64,000 nt of DNA from CAVTJL01 sp963735065 (GTDB taxonomy: Bacteria > Pseudomonadota > Alphaproteobacteria > Geminicoccales > Geminicoccaceae). Under the pieces are notes generated by a model. That model was not told the DNA's origin. It did no database searches and was given only the letters and a program-made list of their open reading frames with translations. The translations under genes were made by a program, and so were the position numbers. Each line of letters starts with the position of its first letter. The first letter of the stretch is position 1. The stretch lies in contig CAVTJL010000003.1 in assembly GCA_963735065.1 (NCBI GenBank), forward strand, positions 124,001 to 188,000. The letters run 5' to 3'. Shown piece after piece: positions 35,189 to 45,131 of this stretch.

Positions 35189-36233
35189 ATGCTCGGCGAT
35201 CCTTCCGGCGAGGAGGCAGCGCCCTTCGTTCCGGCCCTGGACGGGCTGGCGCTGGTGACGGGTGCGACCGGGTTCGTGGGGGCTGCCGTCGCTGCCGAGG
35301 TGGCGGCGGCCGGTGCTTCGGTGCGCGTGCTGGCGCAGGCCCGGCAGCGATCGGCGCAATCTGGCGGGGCTGCCGGTCGTGGTGGCCGAAGGCGATCTCG
35401 GCGATCGGGCCTCGCTCGAGCGGGCGCTCGAGGGCTGTCGCTTTCTTTTTCATGTGGCCGCCGACTACCGGCTCTGGGTGCGCGACGAGGGGCCGATGCT
35501 GCGCGCCAATGTGGAGGGCACGCGCAGCCTCATGGAGCTGGCGCTGGCGGCCGGTGTGGAGCGCATCGTCTACACGAGCAGCGTTGCCGTGCTGGGCCAT
35601 CCGGCGGATGGGACGTCGGCCGACGAGGCCACGCCCGCGACGCTGGCCGACATGATCGGGCCCTACAAGCGATCAAAATTCCTGGCCGAGGTGGAGGTGC
35701 GCCGGCTGGTGGCGGAACGCGGGCTGCCGGCGGTGATCGCCAGCCCTGCGGCCCCGGTGGGCCCTGGCGACCTCAAGCCCACGCCGACCGGGCGGATGAT
35801 CCTCGAGGCGGCGCGCGGGCGGGCGCCGGGCTATGTCGACAGCGGGCTCAACATCGTCCATGTCGAGGATGTGGCGCGGGGTCATCTGCTGGCGCTGGCC
35901 CACGGGCGGATCGGCGAGCGCTACGTGCTGGGCGGCGACAATCTGAGCCTGCGCGAGGTCTTGTCGCTTGTCGCCGAGACCGCCGGCCGCAGGGCGCCGC
36001 GCTTCCGGCTTCCCATCGGCGGGCTGATGCCGGTGGCGGCGGCGGCCGAGGCCCTTGCCGGCGTCACGGGGCGCACACCATTTCTCACCCGGGACGAGCT
36101 ACGCATGGCCCGGCACCGCATGTTCTTTTCGTCCGCCAAGGCCGAGCGCGAGCTGGGCTACACCCATCGCCCGGCGCGGGAGGCCGTCGCCGACGCCGTG
36201 GCCTGGTATCGCGCCAACGGGTTCCTCCGGTGA
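35189..36233 (+). CDS. hpnA: Hopanoid-associated sugar epimerase HpnA (one frameshift)
   Basis: The NAD(P) motif VTGATGFVGAAVAAEVAAAG is followed by ELALAAGVERIVYTSSVAVL, the YKRSKFLAEVEVRRL active-site Tyr/Lys, and IVHVEDVARGHLLALAHGRI. These are the extended-SDR / dihydroflavonol reductase-like motifs of HpnA. The frame shifts at about 35330-35341, in LAQARQRS versus RRPGSDRRNLAGLP. ATG at 35189 is used; an in-frame ATG at 35135 is an alternative, and neither has a strong ribosome site. First gene of the hpnABCDE-shc-hpnG operon. HpnA is thought to act on side-chain sugars or membrane hopanoid handling; its reaction is not firmly known. Confidence 0.87.
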
Positions 36234-36240
36234 ACGCCGG

Positions 36241-37414
36241 ATGACGCCGCTCCTGCTCGTCCTGGCCGCCATGGCCCTTCTGGCGTGGCTTTATCTGCTG
36301 GTTGGACGCGGCGGGTTCTGGCGCGTGCAGCGTCGAGGCGCCCGAGCCGCCCGCAGTGACAAAAAAGCCGGCGGTGGTGGCGGTGGTGCCGGCACGGGAC
36401 GAGGCCGAGCTCGTGGGAGCGGCCGTGGGCTCGCTGCTGCGCCAGGACTATCCGGGGCCGTTCCGCGTGGTCCTCGTCGACGACGGCAGCACCGACGGCA
36501 CGGGCGAGCGTGCGCTGGAGGCCGCCCGGGCGCTCGGGCCCGAGGCGGCGGACCGGCTCTCCGTCGTGCGTGCGACCGCGACACCGAGCGGCTGGGCCGG
36601 CAAGGTGTGGGCGATGGCGGAGGGGCTCCGGCGTGCCGAGGAGGCGATGCCCGATGCCGCCTATTTTCTCCTCACCGACGCCGACATCCTTCATCCGCCG
36701 GACGGGCTCGGGCGGCTGGTGGCGCGGGCCGAGTCACAAAGGCTGGACCTCGCGTCGCTGATGGTGCGGCTGTCCTGCGCCAGCCTGGCCGAGCGCGCCC
36801 TGGTCCCTGCTTTTGTCTTTTTCTTCGCGATGCTTTTTCCGTTCGGGCGCGTGGCCGACCCGGGGCGGAGGACCGCGGCTGCGGCCGGCGGGTGCATGCT
36901 GGTGCGGCGCTCGGCACTCCGGCGCATCGGTGGCCTTGCAGCGATCCGAGGCGCCATCATCGACGACTGCGCGCTCGCCGCCGCGATCAAGCCCGGCGGG
37001 CCGATCTGGCTGGGTCATGCGCGGGAGGGCACGCGAAGCCTGCGGCGCTACGAGGGGCCGGGCCCGATCTGGCGGATGATCGCCCGCACGGCCTACACGC
37101 AGCTCGGGCATTCGCCGGCGCTGCTGGTGGCGACGGTGGTGGGGATGCTGCTCGTCTATGGGGTGCCGCCGGCCCTGGCCCTGCTGGCCCATGGGCCCGC
37201 GGCGGCTGTCGGCGCGGTGGCGTGGCTGCTGATGGCGCTGGCCTATCTGCCGATGCTTCGGCTCTATGGCCTGGCACCGCTCTGGGCGCTGGCCCTGCCG
37301 CTCGTGGCGCTCTTCTATGTGGGTGCCACGATCGATTCGGCGCGACGCTTCTATGGCGGGCGCGGCGGCGAGTGGAAGGGCCGCACCTTGGGCTCGATGG
37401 AGGCTGCACCGTGA
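36241..37414 (+). CDS. hpnB: Hopene-associated glycosyltransferase HpnB (one frameshift)
   Basis: The N-terminal membrane segment (TPLLLVLAAMALLAWLYLLV) starts at the ATG of 36241, 8 nt after hpnA. A frameshift lies at about 36325-36335. Then comes the GT2 domain: AVVAVVPARDEAELVGAAVG, VVLVDDGSTDGTGE, FLLTDADILHPPD (DxD), and AAIRGAIIDDCALAAAIKPG, followed by three or four C-terminal membrane segments. These match HpnB, a predicted membrane-bound GT2 of hopanoid clusters. It overlaps hpnC (GTGA). Confidence 0.87.
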
Positions 37415-38268
37415 CGGGGGCCGAGGAGACGGCGTCGGGCAAATCGGCCGAGACCGAGAACTTTCCGGTGGGCTCGTTTCTCATCCGGCCCGACCTCAGG
37501 GCGCATGTCCACACCTTCTATCGCTTCGCCAGGACCGCGGACGACGTGGCGGACAGCCCCGTCCTGACGGCCGCGGAGAAGCTGCGCCGCCTGGATCGCA
37601 TGGCCGAGGCGCTGCTCGGCTACGCGACGGAGGAGGCGGCCGAGGTGCCGGCGGCGCGGGCGATGCGCGAGAGCCTCGCCGCCACGGCCGTGGAGGCCGA
37701 TCACTGCCTGGACCTGCTGGAGGCGTTCCGCCGCGACGCGACGAAGCTGCGCTACGCCGATTGGGACGAGCTGATGGGCTATTGCCGGCTCTCGGCGATG
37801 CCGGTCGGCCGCCACGTGCTGGAGCTGCATGGCGAGCCGCGCACGACCTGGGGCAGCTCGGACGCGCTCTGCGCTGCGCTCCAGGTGCTGAACCATCTCC
37901 AGGATTGCGCCGAGGATCATCGGCTCCTGGGCCGCGTCTACCTGCCGCTCGACATCCTGGGCGAGGCCGGCGCCTCGCTGGACGATCTCGCCGCTCCCGG
38001 TCTCACGCCCGGCCTCAGGCTGGCGCTGGACCGGCTGCTGGACCTCACCGCAGGTCTGAACCGCGAGGCTCGCGGCCTGCCGCGCGCGGTGCGGGACTGG
38101 CGGCTGCGCTGCGAGACGGGCGTCATCGTCGCGATCTCGGTGCGGCTCGCGCGAAGCCTCAGGCGCCGCGACCCGCTGGCCGAGCGGGTCAAGCTCGGGC
38201 GCCAGGAGCTGGTGCTCGCCGCGGCCCGGGGCCTCGCCTCCGGGCTTGCCGGCAGGCTGGCCGCCTGA
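37411..38268 (+). CDS. hpnC: Squalene/phytoene synthase-like HpnC (hydroxysqualene synthase)
   Basis: The protein has 285 residues. The GTG start overlaps the hpnB stop (GTGA). KSAETENFPVGSFLIRPDLR, the first Asp-rich motif FYRFARTADDVADSP, and the second Asp motif VLNHLQDCAEDHRLLGRVYL are trans-isoprenyl diphosphate synthase signatures. In the established HpnCDE route, HpnC converts presqualene diphosphate to hydroxysqualene. The product goes to HpnE. Stop and hpnD ATG overlap (TGATG). Confidence 0.93.
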   Translation: MTGAEETASGKSAETENFPVGSFLIRPDLRAHVHTFYRFARTADDVADSPVLTAAEKLRRLDRMAEALLGYATEEAAEVPAARAMRESLAATAVEADHCLDLLEAFRRDATKLRYADWDELMGYCRLSAMPVGRHVLELHGEPRTTWGSSDALCAALQVLNHLQDCAEDHRLLGRVYLPLDILGEAGASLDDLAAPGLTPGLRLALDRLLDLTAGLNREARGLPRAVRDWRLRCETGVIVAISVRLARSLRRRDPLAERVKLGRQELVLAAARGLASGLAGRLAA

Positions 38269-39117
38269 TGCTGGCCCAGGGCACGGGCGATGGCGCTGCG
38301 GTCGCTGCCGCCGCCTCCGGCAGCACCTTCTTCTGGGCCATGCGCCTTCTGCCGGCGACCCAGCGGCAGGCGATGTTCGCCATCTACGCCTTCTGCCGCG
38401 AGGTGGACGACATCGCCGACGGCGACGCGCCGCATGGCGAGCGGGTCGAGGCGCTGGCCGCCTGGCGCGAGGAGATAGGAAAGCTCTATGCGGGCGCGCC
38501 GGGGCGGCCGGTGGCGCGGGCGCTCGCCGGCCCGGTGCAGGGCTTCGGGCTGCGCCGCGGGCGACTTCCTGCACGTCATCGAGGGCATGGAGATGGACGC
38601 CCGCGAGGACATCCGCGCACCCTCGATGGAGGCGCTCGATCTCTACTGCGACCGTGTCGCCTCGGCGGTGGGGCGGCTTTCCGTGCGTGTGTTCGGGCTG
38701 GACGACGCGCACGGGCTGCCGCTCGCCCACAGCCTGGGCCGGGCGCTGCAGCTCACCAACATCCTGCGCGACCTGGCCGAGGACGCCGAGCGCGGGCGGC
38801 TCTATCTGCCGGCGGAGCTGCTGGCCCGCCATGGCATCGAGGCGGAGCGGCCCGAGCCTTCGGCGGTGCTGGCCGCCCCCCATCTGCCGGCAGCCTGCCG
38901 TGACCTCGCCGATGTCGCGCAGGGCCATTTCGCCGAGGCGGAGCGCTGGCTGCGGTGCTGCCCGCATCATGCGGTGCGGCCGGCTGCGGTGATGGGTGCC
39001 GTCTACCACCGCCTGCTCGATCGGCTGATCGCGGCCGCCTGGCGGGACCCGAGCCGCCGGGTGCGCGTGCCCACGGCCTCGAAGCTCTGGCTGGCGGTGC
39101 GGCACGGCCTGCTCTGA
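38268..39117 (+). CDS. hpnD: Presqualene diphosphate synthase HpnD (one frameshift)
   Basis: The N-terminal part STFFWAMRLLPATQRQAMFA and IYAFCREVDDIADGDAPHGE (first Asp motif) is in one frame. After the break at about 38550-38562 the gene continues with DFLHVIEGMEMDAREDIRAP, LGRALQLTNILRDLAEDAER (second Asp motif) and GRLYLPAELLARHG. HpnD joins two farnesyl diphosphates to presqualene diphosphate. Start ATG at 38268 overlaps the hpnC stop and its stop overlaps the hpnE ATG. An enzyme this central is unlikely to be lost alone, so the shift is probably an error. Confidence 0.9.
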
Positions 39118-40385
39118 TGGCGTCCGAGGGCCTGGTCCACGTGGTCGGCGCCGGCCTCGCCGGCCTTGCGGCGGCCGTGAGCCTGACCGAGGCGGGCCGC
39201 CGCGTCGTCCTGCACGAGGCCGCGAGCGCGGCGGGCGGGCGCTGCCGCTCCTATCTCGACCAGGAGCTCGGCTGCCGGGTCGACAATGGCAACCATCTGC
39301 TCCTCTCGGGCAACGAGGCGGCGCTCGCCTATCTGCGCACGATCGGCTCGCAGGGGATGCTGGACGAGGCACCGGAGCCGGCCTTTTCCTTCGTCGACCT
39401 CGCGAGCGGCGAGCGCTGGACCCTGCGGCCGGGCCCCGGACGGCTGCCCTTCTGGGCCTTCGACCGCCGCCGGCGCGTGCCCGGAAGCGGGCCCATGGAC
39501 TATCTGGGCGTGCTGCGCCTGGCGCGGGCCGGCCGCGAGGCCACCGTGGCGGAGGTGCTGGATACGAGCCATCCGCTGTTCCGCCGCCTGTGGGGGCCGC
39601 TCGCGGTGGCGGCGCTCAACACGGAGCCCGAGGCCGCCTCGGCGCGCTGCCTGTGGAGCGTGCTCCTCCAGACCTTCGGCAGGGGGGCTGCCGCCTGCCG
39701 GCCGATCGTGGCCCGCCACGGGCTTTCCGAGACGTTTGTCGGTCCAGCGCTGACGTGGCTGCGTGGCCGAGGGGCGGAGATCGCCTTCGGCAGCCGGGCC
39801 CGCCGCCTCGACCTTGTGGGCGACCGGGTGGCCGGGCTCGAGCTGACCGACAAAAAGGTGGTGCTGGGGCCGGCGGACCGGCTCGTGCTCGCGACGCCGG
39901 CGCCGGTTGCCGCCTCGCTCGTGCCGGGGCTGCGGGCGCCCGACGCGTTTCGCGCCATCTTGAACCTGCACTTCCGCCTGGGCGATGATGCCGCGGCAGC
40001 GCAGGTGCCCGCACCGGGCTTTCTGGGCCTGGTCGGCGCCGACCTCGCCGAGTGGATCTTCGTGCGCCCGCCCATCCTCTCGGTCACGGTCAGCGCTGCC
40101 GATCGTCATCTGGACCGGGCGCCCCTGGAGCTTGCGACCGTGGTCTGGCAGGACGTGGCACGGGCCCTAGATCTTCCAGCCAGGCCCCTGCCGCGCTGGC
40201 GGATCGTCAAGGAGCGACGCGCCACCTTCGCCGCGACGCCCGACCAGCTGGTGCTGCGGCCGGGGCCGGAGACCCGCTGGCGGAACCTGCTGCTCGCGGG
40301 CGACTGGACGGCCACCGGCCTGCCGGCCACGATCGAGGGCGCCGTTCGCTCGGGACAGCGGGCGGCGCGGCTTGCGATGGCCTGA
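39117..40385 (+). CDS. hpnE: Hydroxysqualene dehydroxylase HpnE
   Basis: The protein has 422 residues. The FAD-binding motif VHVVGAGLAGLAAAVSLTEA (GxGxxG) is followed by GGRCRSYLDQELGCRVDNGN, the amine-oxidase-like flavin motif. The C-terminal NLLLAGDWTATGLPATIEGA is the conserved second FAD contact. HpnE removes the hydroxyl from hydroxysqualene to give squalene, the substrate of Shc. Translationally coupled to hpnD by TGATG. Confidence 0.92.
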   Translation: MASEGLVHVVGAGLAGLAAAVSLTEAGRRVVLHEAASAAGGRCRSYLDQELGCRVDNGNHLLLSGNEAALAYLRTIGSQGMLDEAPEPAFSFVDLASGERWTLRPGPGRLPFWAFDRRRRVPGSGPMDYLGVLRLARAGREATVAEVLDTSHPLFRRLWGPLAVAALNTEPEAASARCLWSVLLQTFGRGAAACRPIVARHGLSETFVGPALTWLRGRGAEIAFGSRARRLDLVGDRVAGLELTDKKVVLGPADRLVLATPAPVAASLVPGLRAPDAFRAILNLHFRLGDDAAAAQVPAPGFLGLVGADLAEWIFVRPPILSVTVSAADRHLDRAPLELATVVWQDVARALDLPARPLPRWRIVKERRATFAATPDQLVLRPGPETRWRNLLLAGDWTATGLPATIEGAVRSGQRAARLAMA

Positions 40386-40398
40386 TGTGGGAGACGCC

Positions 40399-42357
40399 AT
40401 GAGGCTTCGCGACAGCCGTTCGGCCTGGCCCGGGGCGGTGGCGGACGACGCCGCGCTCGACCGGGCGATCGAGCGGGGTGGTGCGCATCTTCTGGAGCAG
40501 CAGCGCGCCGACGGTCATTGGGTGTTCGAGCTCGAGGCGGACGCCACGATCCCGGCCGAGTACGTCCTGCTCGGCCACTATCTGGGCGAGATCGACGCCG
40601 GCCTCGAGCGCCGCATCGCCGTCTATCTCCGCGAGGGGCAGACGGCCGAGGGCGGCTGGCCGCTCTTCCACGGCGGCGATTTCAACATCAGTGCCAGCGT
40701 GAAGGCCTATTTCGCGCTGAAGGCCATCGGCGACGACCAGGAGGCGCCGCACATGCGCCGCGCGCGCCAGGCCATCCTGGCCCATGGCGGGGCCGAGCGG
40801 AGCAACGTCTTCACCCGCACGCTGCTGGCGCTCTTCGGCCAGGTGCCGTGGCGGGCCTTGCCGGTGATGCCGGTCGAGATCATGGAGCTGCCGCGGTGGT
40901 TTCCTTTTCACCTGGAGAAGATCTCGTACTGGTCGCGGACGGTCGTGGTGCCGCTGCTCGTGCTGATGGCGCTCCGGCCCCAGGCCCGCAATCCCAAGGG
41001 CGTCGCCATCGCCGAGCTTTTCGAGACACCGCCCGAGGAGGTTCGGGACTGGCTGCAGAAGCCGTCCAGCTCGCCCTGGGCTGGCTTTTTCCTCGGCCTC
41101 GACAGGGTGCTGCGGCCGCTGGAGCCGCACGTCCCGAACGGGCTGCGCGCGCGGGCGATCCGCCATGCGGTGGCCTGGGTCGAGGAGCGTCTGAACGGCG
41201 AGGACGGGCTGGGCGCCATCTACCCCGCCATGGCGAACGCGGTGATGATGATGGACGCGCTGGGCTATCCGCGCGACCACCCGCAGCTCGTCACCGCCCG
41301 TCGCGCGCTCGACCGGCTGCTGGTCGTGGGCGACGAGCGGGCCTACTGCCAGCCCTGCGTCTCGCCGGTGTGGGACACGGCGCTGGTGAGCCACGCCCTG
41401 CTCGAGATCGGCGACGCGCCGGCCCGTGCCGCGGCGGCGCGGGGGCTCGACTGGCTGGCGCAGCGGCAGGTGCTGGATCAGGTGGGCGACTGGTCGGCCC
41501 ACAGGCCCGAGGCGCTGCCGGGTGGCTGGCCCTTTCAATACGCGAACCCCCACTATCCCGACCTCGACGACACGGCCGTCGTCGTGATGGCCATGCATCG
41601 CGCCGACCCGGAGCGCTACGCCCCGGCCATCGCGCGCGCCTCGGCCTGGACGCAGGCGCTGCAGAGCCGCAATGGCGGCTGGGGCGCCTACGACGCCGAC
41701 AACACGTTCTTCTATCTCAACAACATCCCGTTCGCCGATCATGGGGCGCTGCTCGACCCGCCGACGGCCGACGTCACCGCGCGCTGCCTCGGCATGCTGG
41801 CCCAGCTCGGGCACGGGCGGGACGATGCGGCCGTGGCCGCGGCGCTGGCCTTTCTCGGGCGCGAGCAGGAGCCGGAAGGCTGCTGGTTCGGCCGCTGGGG
41901 CACCAATTTTCTCTATGGCACCTGGTCCGTGCTCGTGGCGCTGGCGGCAGCCGGCGTGCCGCCCGAGGCGCCCGAGATCCGTCGTGCCGTGGCCTGGCTC
42001 GAGGCGCGGCAGCGCCCGGACGGCGGCTGGGGCGAGGACGGCCGCTCCTACTGGCCCGGTGAGCCCAAGGGCGAGGGGCCGGAGAGCACGGCCTCGCAGA
42101 CCGCCTGGGCCCTCCTGGGCCTGATGGCGGCGGGCGAGGCCCGGAGCGACGCCGTGGCACGCGGCATCCGCCATCTGATCGAGACGCAGGCCGGGGCGGG
42201 CTCCTGGGACGAGGAGAGCTACACCGCCGTCGGCTTCCCCCGCGTCTTCTATCTGCGCTACCACGGCTATCCGCGCTTCTTCCCGGTCTGGGCGCTGGCG
42301 CGCTACCGCAACCTCGTCCGCGGCAACGACCCGTCCTCGCAAAACCTCGGCATGTGA
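40399..42357 (+). CDS. shc: Squalene-hopene cyclase
   Basis: The protein has 652 residues, the usual length. The catalytic DxDD motif is seen in NPHYPDLDDTAVVVMAMHRA. Several QW repeats are present (QRADGHWVFELEADA, EGGWPLFHGGDFN, QSRNGGWGAYDADNTFFYL, EGCWFGRWGTNFLYGTWSVL, RPDGGWGEDGRSYW). The C-terminus FYLRYHGYPRFFPVWALARY is the membrane-anchoring end. It cyclises squalene to hopene/hopanol. The ATG at 40399 lies 13 nt after the hpnE stop. Its stop overlaps the hpnG ATG. Confidence 0.96.
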   Translation: MRLRDSRSAWPGAVADDAALDRAIERGGAHLLEQQRADGHWVFELEADATIPAEYVLLGHYLGEIDAGLERRIAVYLREGQTAEGGWPLFHGGDFNISASVKAYFALKAIGDDQEAPHMRRARQAILAHGGAERSNVFTRTLLALFGQVPWRALPVMPVEIMELPRWFPFHLEKISYWSRTVVVPLLVLMALRPQARNPKGVAIAELFETPPEEVRDWLQKPSSSPWAGFFLGLDRVLRPLEPHVPNGLRARAIRHAVAWVEERLNGEDGLGAIYPAMANAVMMMDALGYPRDHPQLVTARRALDRLLVVGDERAYCQPCVSPVWDTALVSHALLEIGDAPARAAAARGLDWLAQRQVLDQVGDWSAHRPEALPGGWPFQYANPHYPDLDDTAVVVMAMHRADPERYAPAIARASAWTQALQSRNGGWGAYDADNTFFYLNNIPFADHGALLDPPTADVTARCLGMLAQLGHGRDDAAVAAALAFLGREQEPEGCWFGRWGTNFLYGTWSVLVALAAAGVPPEAPEIRRAVAWLEARQRPDGGWGEDGRSYWPGEPKGEGPESTASQTAWALLGLMAAGEARSDAVARGIRHLIETQAGAGSWDEESYTAVGFPRVFYLRYHGYPRFFPVWALARYRNLVRGNDPSSQNLGM

Positions 42358-43016
42358 TGGCATCGCCGGTGGTGGGCTGCGTCACGGGGCTCGCGATCGA
42401 GGCCCGGATCGCGCGGCGCGCCGGCCTCCTTGCCCTGGCTGCCGGCGGGGCAGGGGCGGGTGCCGGCGAGCGCGCGGCCGAGGCGCTGGTCGCCCAGGGG
42501 GCCACCGCGCTCGTGAGCTTCGGGATCGCCGGCGGGCTCGATCCGGCGCTGCGGACAGGCGCCGTCGTCGTCGGCAGCGCCGTCGTCGGGGAGGGCTGGC
42601 GCTCGGAGACGCACGAAGGCTGGACGGCGGCGCTCGCTTCCCGGCTCCCGGGAGCGGTCCTGGGCCCCGTTCTGGGCGTCGACGAGCCGCTGGCGCTGGC
42701 CGCGCAGAAGGCGCGGGCTCACGAGGCCTGGAGCGCCGTGGCGGTCGACATGGAAAGCATCGCGGCCGCAAGGATCGCGGGCGGGCTCGGCCTGCCGCTC
42801 GCGGTCGTGCGCGTCGTCGTCGATCCGGCCTGGGCCGATCTGCCAGCCGCCGCGCGCTATGACGAGAGCGGGGTCAGGCCGGGGGCGGTGCTGAAAGCGC
42901 TGGCGGCGCGACCTGGCGAGATTCCGGCACTCCTGACGCTGGCCGGGCGGGCAGGGATGGCGCTATGGGCGCTCGCCCGCTGTGCGGGGATCCTGGCGGC
43001 GACACCGCCGGCCTAG
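42357..43016 (+). CDS. hpnG: Hopanoid nucleoside phosphorylase HpnG
   Basis: The protein has 219 residues. GCVTGLAIEARIARRAG, SFGIAGGLDPALRTGAVVVG, AWSAVAVDMESIAAARIAGG and VRVVVDPAWADLPAAA are purine-nucleoside-phosphorylase-like motifs as found in HpnG. In the known pathway HpnG removes adenine from adenosylhopane, the step after HpnH. The ATG at 42357 overlaps the shc stop (TGATG). Its end overlaps the convergent hpnH gene by four nt, unusual for opposed genes. Confidence 0.9.
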   Translation: MASPVVGCVTGLAIEARIARRAGLLALAAGGAGAGAGERAAEALVAQGATALVSFGIAGGLDPALRTGAVVVGSAVVGEGWRSETHEGWTAALASRLPGAVLGPVLGVDEPLALAAQKARAHEAWSAVAVDMESIAAARIAGGLGLPLAVVRVVVDPAWADLPAAARYDESGVRPGAVLKALAARPGEIPALLTLAGRAGMALWALARCAGILAATPPA

Positions 43017-44131
43017 GCCGCGCGCTCCTCCAGCCGTGCCATCGCGTCGGCCACGTGCTTCGCATAGGGATGCTCGGCCGGGCGCTGGCCCTCGAGCGGG
43101 ATCTCGGGCGCCATCGGGCCCTCGGTGCGCGGGCCCTTGAGGCCGGCCCGAAGCGCCTTCAGGGGGTGGCGCACGGAATCGGCGACGGCCGTCGCCTCGT
43201 AGCCGCTGTGCACCATGCAGTCGGCGCACTTCTCGTAATTGCCGGTGCCGTAGGCGTCCCAGTCGGTCGTCGCCATCAGCTCGCGGAAGCTCTTGGCGTA
43301 GCCTTCGCCCAACAGATAGCAGGGGCGCTGCCAGCCGAAGACGTTGCGGGTGGGGTTGCCCCAGGGCGTGCAATGGTAGGGCTGGTTGCCGGCCAAAAAG
43401 TCGAGGAAGAGCGGCGACTGGCTGAAGCTCCAGCGCCTGGCGCCCTGCTTGCGGAAGATCGCCCGGAAGAGCTCCTTCGTCGTCCGCCGGTTCAAGAAAT
43501 GCTCCTGGTCGGGCGCGCGCTCGTAGGCGTAGCCGGGCGAGACGCTGATGGCATCGACGCCCAGCGCCATCGCCTCGTCGAAGAAGGCGGCGACCTTCAG
43601 GGGCTCGGCATTGTTGAAGAGGGTGCAGTTGATGTTGACGCGAAAGCCCCGCTCCTTGGCCTTGCGGATGGCTGCGACCGCGCGCTCGTGCACGCCTTCC
43701 TGGCAGACCGAGCGGTCGTGCTCCTCCCGGCTGCCGTCGAGGTGCACCGACCAGACGAAGAAGGAAGACGGCTCGTACTGATCGAGGCGCTTGTCCATCA
43801 GGAGCGCGTTGGTGCAGAGATAGACGAACTTTTTTCGGTTCAGGATGCCCCGGACGATGGCCGCCATCTCCTTGTGGAGCAGCGGCTCGCCGCCGGCGAT
43901 CGAGACCACGGGGGCGCCGCACTCGTCGACGGCGGCAAGGCAGTCCTCGGGCGACAGGCGCTGGCCCAGGATGGGGCCCGGATAGTCGATCTTGCCGCAG
44001 CCGGCGCAGGCGAGGTTGCAGCGAAAGAGCGGCTCCAGCATCAGCACCAGGGGATAGTGCCGGTTGCCGCGAAGATGCTGCTTCAGGACGTAGGCGCCGA
44101 CGCGCGCCTGCTGGCCAAGCGGTATCCCCAT
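43013..44131 (-). CDS. hpnH: Adenosyl-hopene transferase HpnH (radical SAM)
   Basis: The protein has 372 residues. The radical SAM cluster motif is FRCNLACAGCGKIDYP (CxxxCxxC); then VSIAGGEPLLHKEMAAIVRG and FFVWSVHLDGSREEHDRSVC. A C-terminal cysteine-rich part is NYEKCADCMVHSGYEATAVA. HpnH adds adenosine to diploptene, the first committed step to extended C35 hopanoids. It lies 1 nt downstream of ispH and is opposed to hpnG. Confidence 0.95.
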   Translation of the reverse strand: MGIPLGQQARVGAYVLKQHLRGNRHYPLVLMLEPLFRCNLACAGCGKIDYPGPILGQRLSPEDCLAAVDECGAPVVSIAGGEPLLHKEMAAIVRGILNRKKFVYLCTNALLMDKRLDQYEPSSFFVWSVHLDGSREEHDRSVCQEGVHERAVAAIRKAKERGFRVNINCTLFNNAEPLKVAAFFDEAMALGVDAISVSPGYAYERAPDQEHFLNRRTTKELFRAIFRKQGARRWSFSQSPLFLDFLAGNQPYHCTPWGNPTRNVFGWQRPCYLLGEGYAKSFRELMATTDWDAYGTGNYEKCADCMVHSGYEATAVADSVRHPLKALRAGLKGPRTEGPMAPEIPLEGQRPAEHPYAKHVADAMARLEERAA

Positions 44132-44132
44132 C

Positions 44133-45131
44133 TCAACCCTCGCTCAGGCGTGTGGCCGGCTCGTGGCCGCCGCCGGCCGCACCTTCGACAGCCCCGCCCG
44201 GGCGCCCGTGCTTGGCCAGCTCGGTCGGAAGGCGGAAGCGGACATTCTCGGCGATGCCGGGCAGGGTCGAGAGCTCGACCTCGCCCAGCGCGCGCAACGC
44301 TGCGATCAGCTCGTGCACGAGCCTGTCCGGGGCCGAGGCGCCGGCGGTGACGCCGACGGCCTCCTTGCCCTCGAGCCAGGCCGGGTCGAGTGCCGAGGCG
44401 TCCTCGATGAGGTAGCTCGGCACGCCGAGCTCCGTGCCGATCTCGCGCAGGCGGTTGGAGTTCGAGCTGTTGGGAGCGCCCAGCACGAGGAGGACGTCGA
44501 CGACCGCCGCGAGCTCGCGGACCGCCTTCTGGCGGTTCTGCGTGGCGTAGCAGATGTCCCTGGTGCTCGGCCCGACGATCGCCGGGAAGCGCGCCTTCAA
44601 GGCATCGATCACGGCCCGCGTGTCGTCGACGCTCAAGGTGGTCTGGGTGACGTAGGCGACCTTCTCCGGGTCCGGGACCTCGACGGTCAGGGCGTCCTCG
44701 ACGGTGGAGATGAGCCGCACGAGCCCCGGCACCTGGCCCATCGTGCCCTCGACCTCGGCGTGGCCGGCATGGCCGATCAGGATGACGGTGCGGTCCTGGG
44801 CGGCATAGCGCCGGCCCTCGATGTGCACGCGCGAGACCAGCGGGCAGGTGGCGTCGATCACCTCGAGGCCGCGCTCGCGCGCCGCACCCTCCACGGCCTT
44901 CGAGACGCCGTGCGCGCTGAAGATGGTGAGGCCGCCCGTCGGCACCTCGTCGAGCTCGTCCACGAACCTGGCGCCCCGAGCCTTCAGGCTTTCGACGACG
45001 TGGCGGTTGTGCACGATCTCGTGGCGGACGTAGACGGGCGGGCCGAAGACGTCGAGGGCGCGCTCGACGATCTCGATCGCCCGCTCGACGCCGGCGCAAA
45101 AGCCGCGGGGCTGGGCCAGCACGACTCGCAT
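44133..45131 (-). CDS. ispH: 4-hydroxy-3-methylbut-2-enyl diphosphate reductase IspH
   Basis: The protein has 332 residues. Three conserved cysteines for the [4Fe-4S] cluster occur in QPRGFCAGVERAIEIV, EVIDATCPLVSRVH and TRDICYATQNRQKAV. The catalytic Glu is in GHAGHAEVEGTMGQ. IspH makes IPP and DMAPP at the end of the MEP pathway. It is first in an operon with hpnH and divergent from dxs, so isoprenoid supply and hopanoid extension are linked at this locus. Chromosomes often carry a second copy elsewhere; this one is hopanoid-associated. Confidence 0.94.
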   Translation of the reverse strand: MRVVLAQPRGFCAGVERAIEIVERALDVFGPPVYVRHEIVHNRHVVESLKARGARFVDELDEVPTGGLTIFSAHGVSKAVEGAARERGLEVIDATCPLVSRVHIEGRRYAAQDRTVILIGHAGHAEVEGTMGQVPGLVRLISTVEDALTVEVPDPEKVAYVTQTTLSVDDTRAVIDALKARFPAIVGPSTRDICYATQNRQKAVRELAAVVDVLLVLGAPNSSNSNRLREIGTELGVPSYLIEDASALDPAWLEGKEAVGVTAGASAPDRLVHELIAALRALGEVELSTLPGIAENVRFRLPTELAKHGRPGGAVEGAAGGGHEPATRLSEG

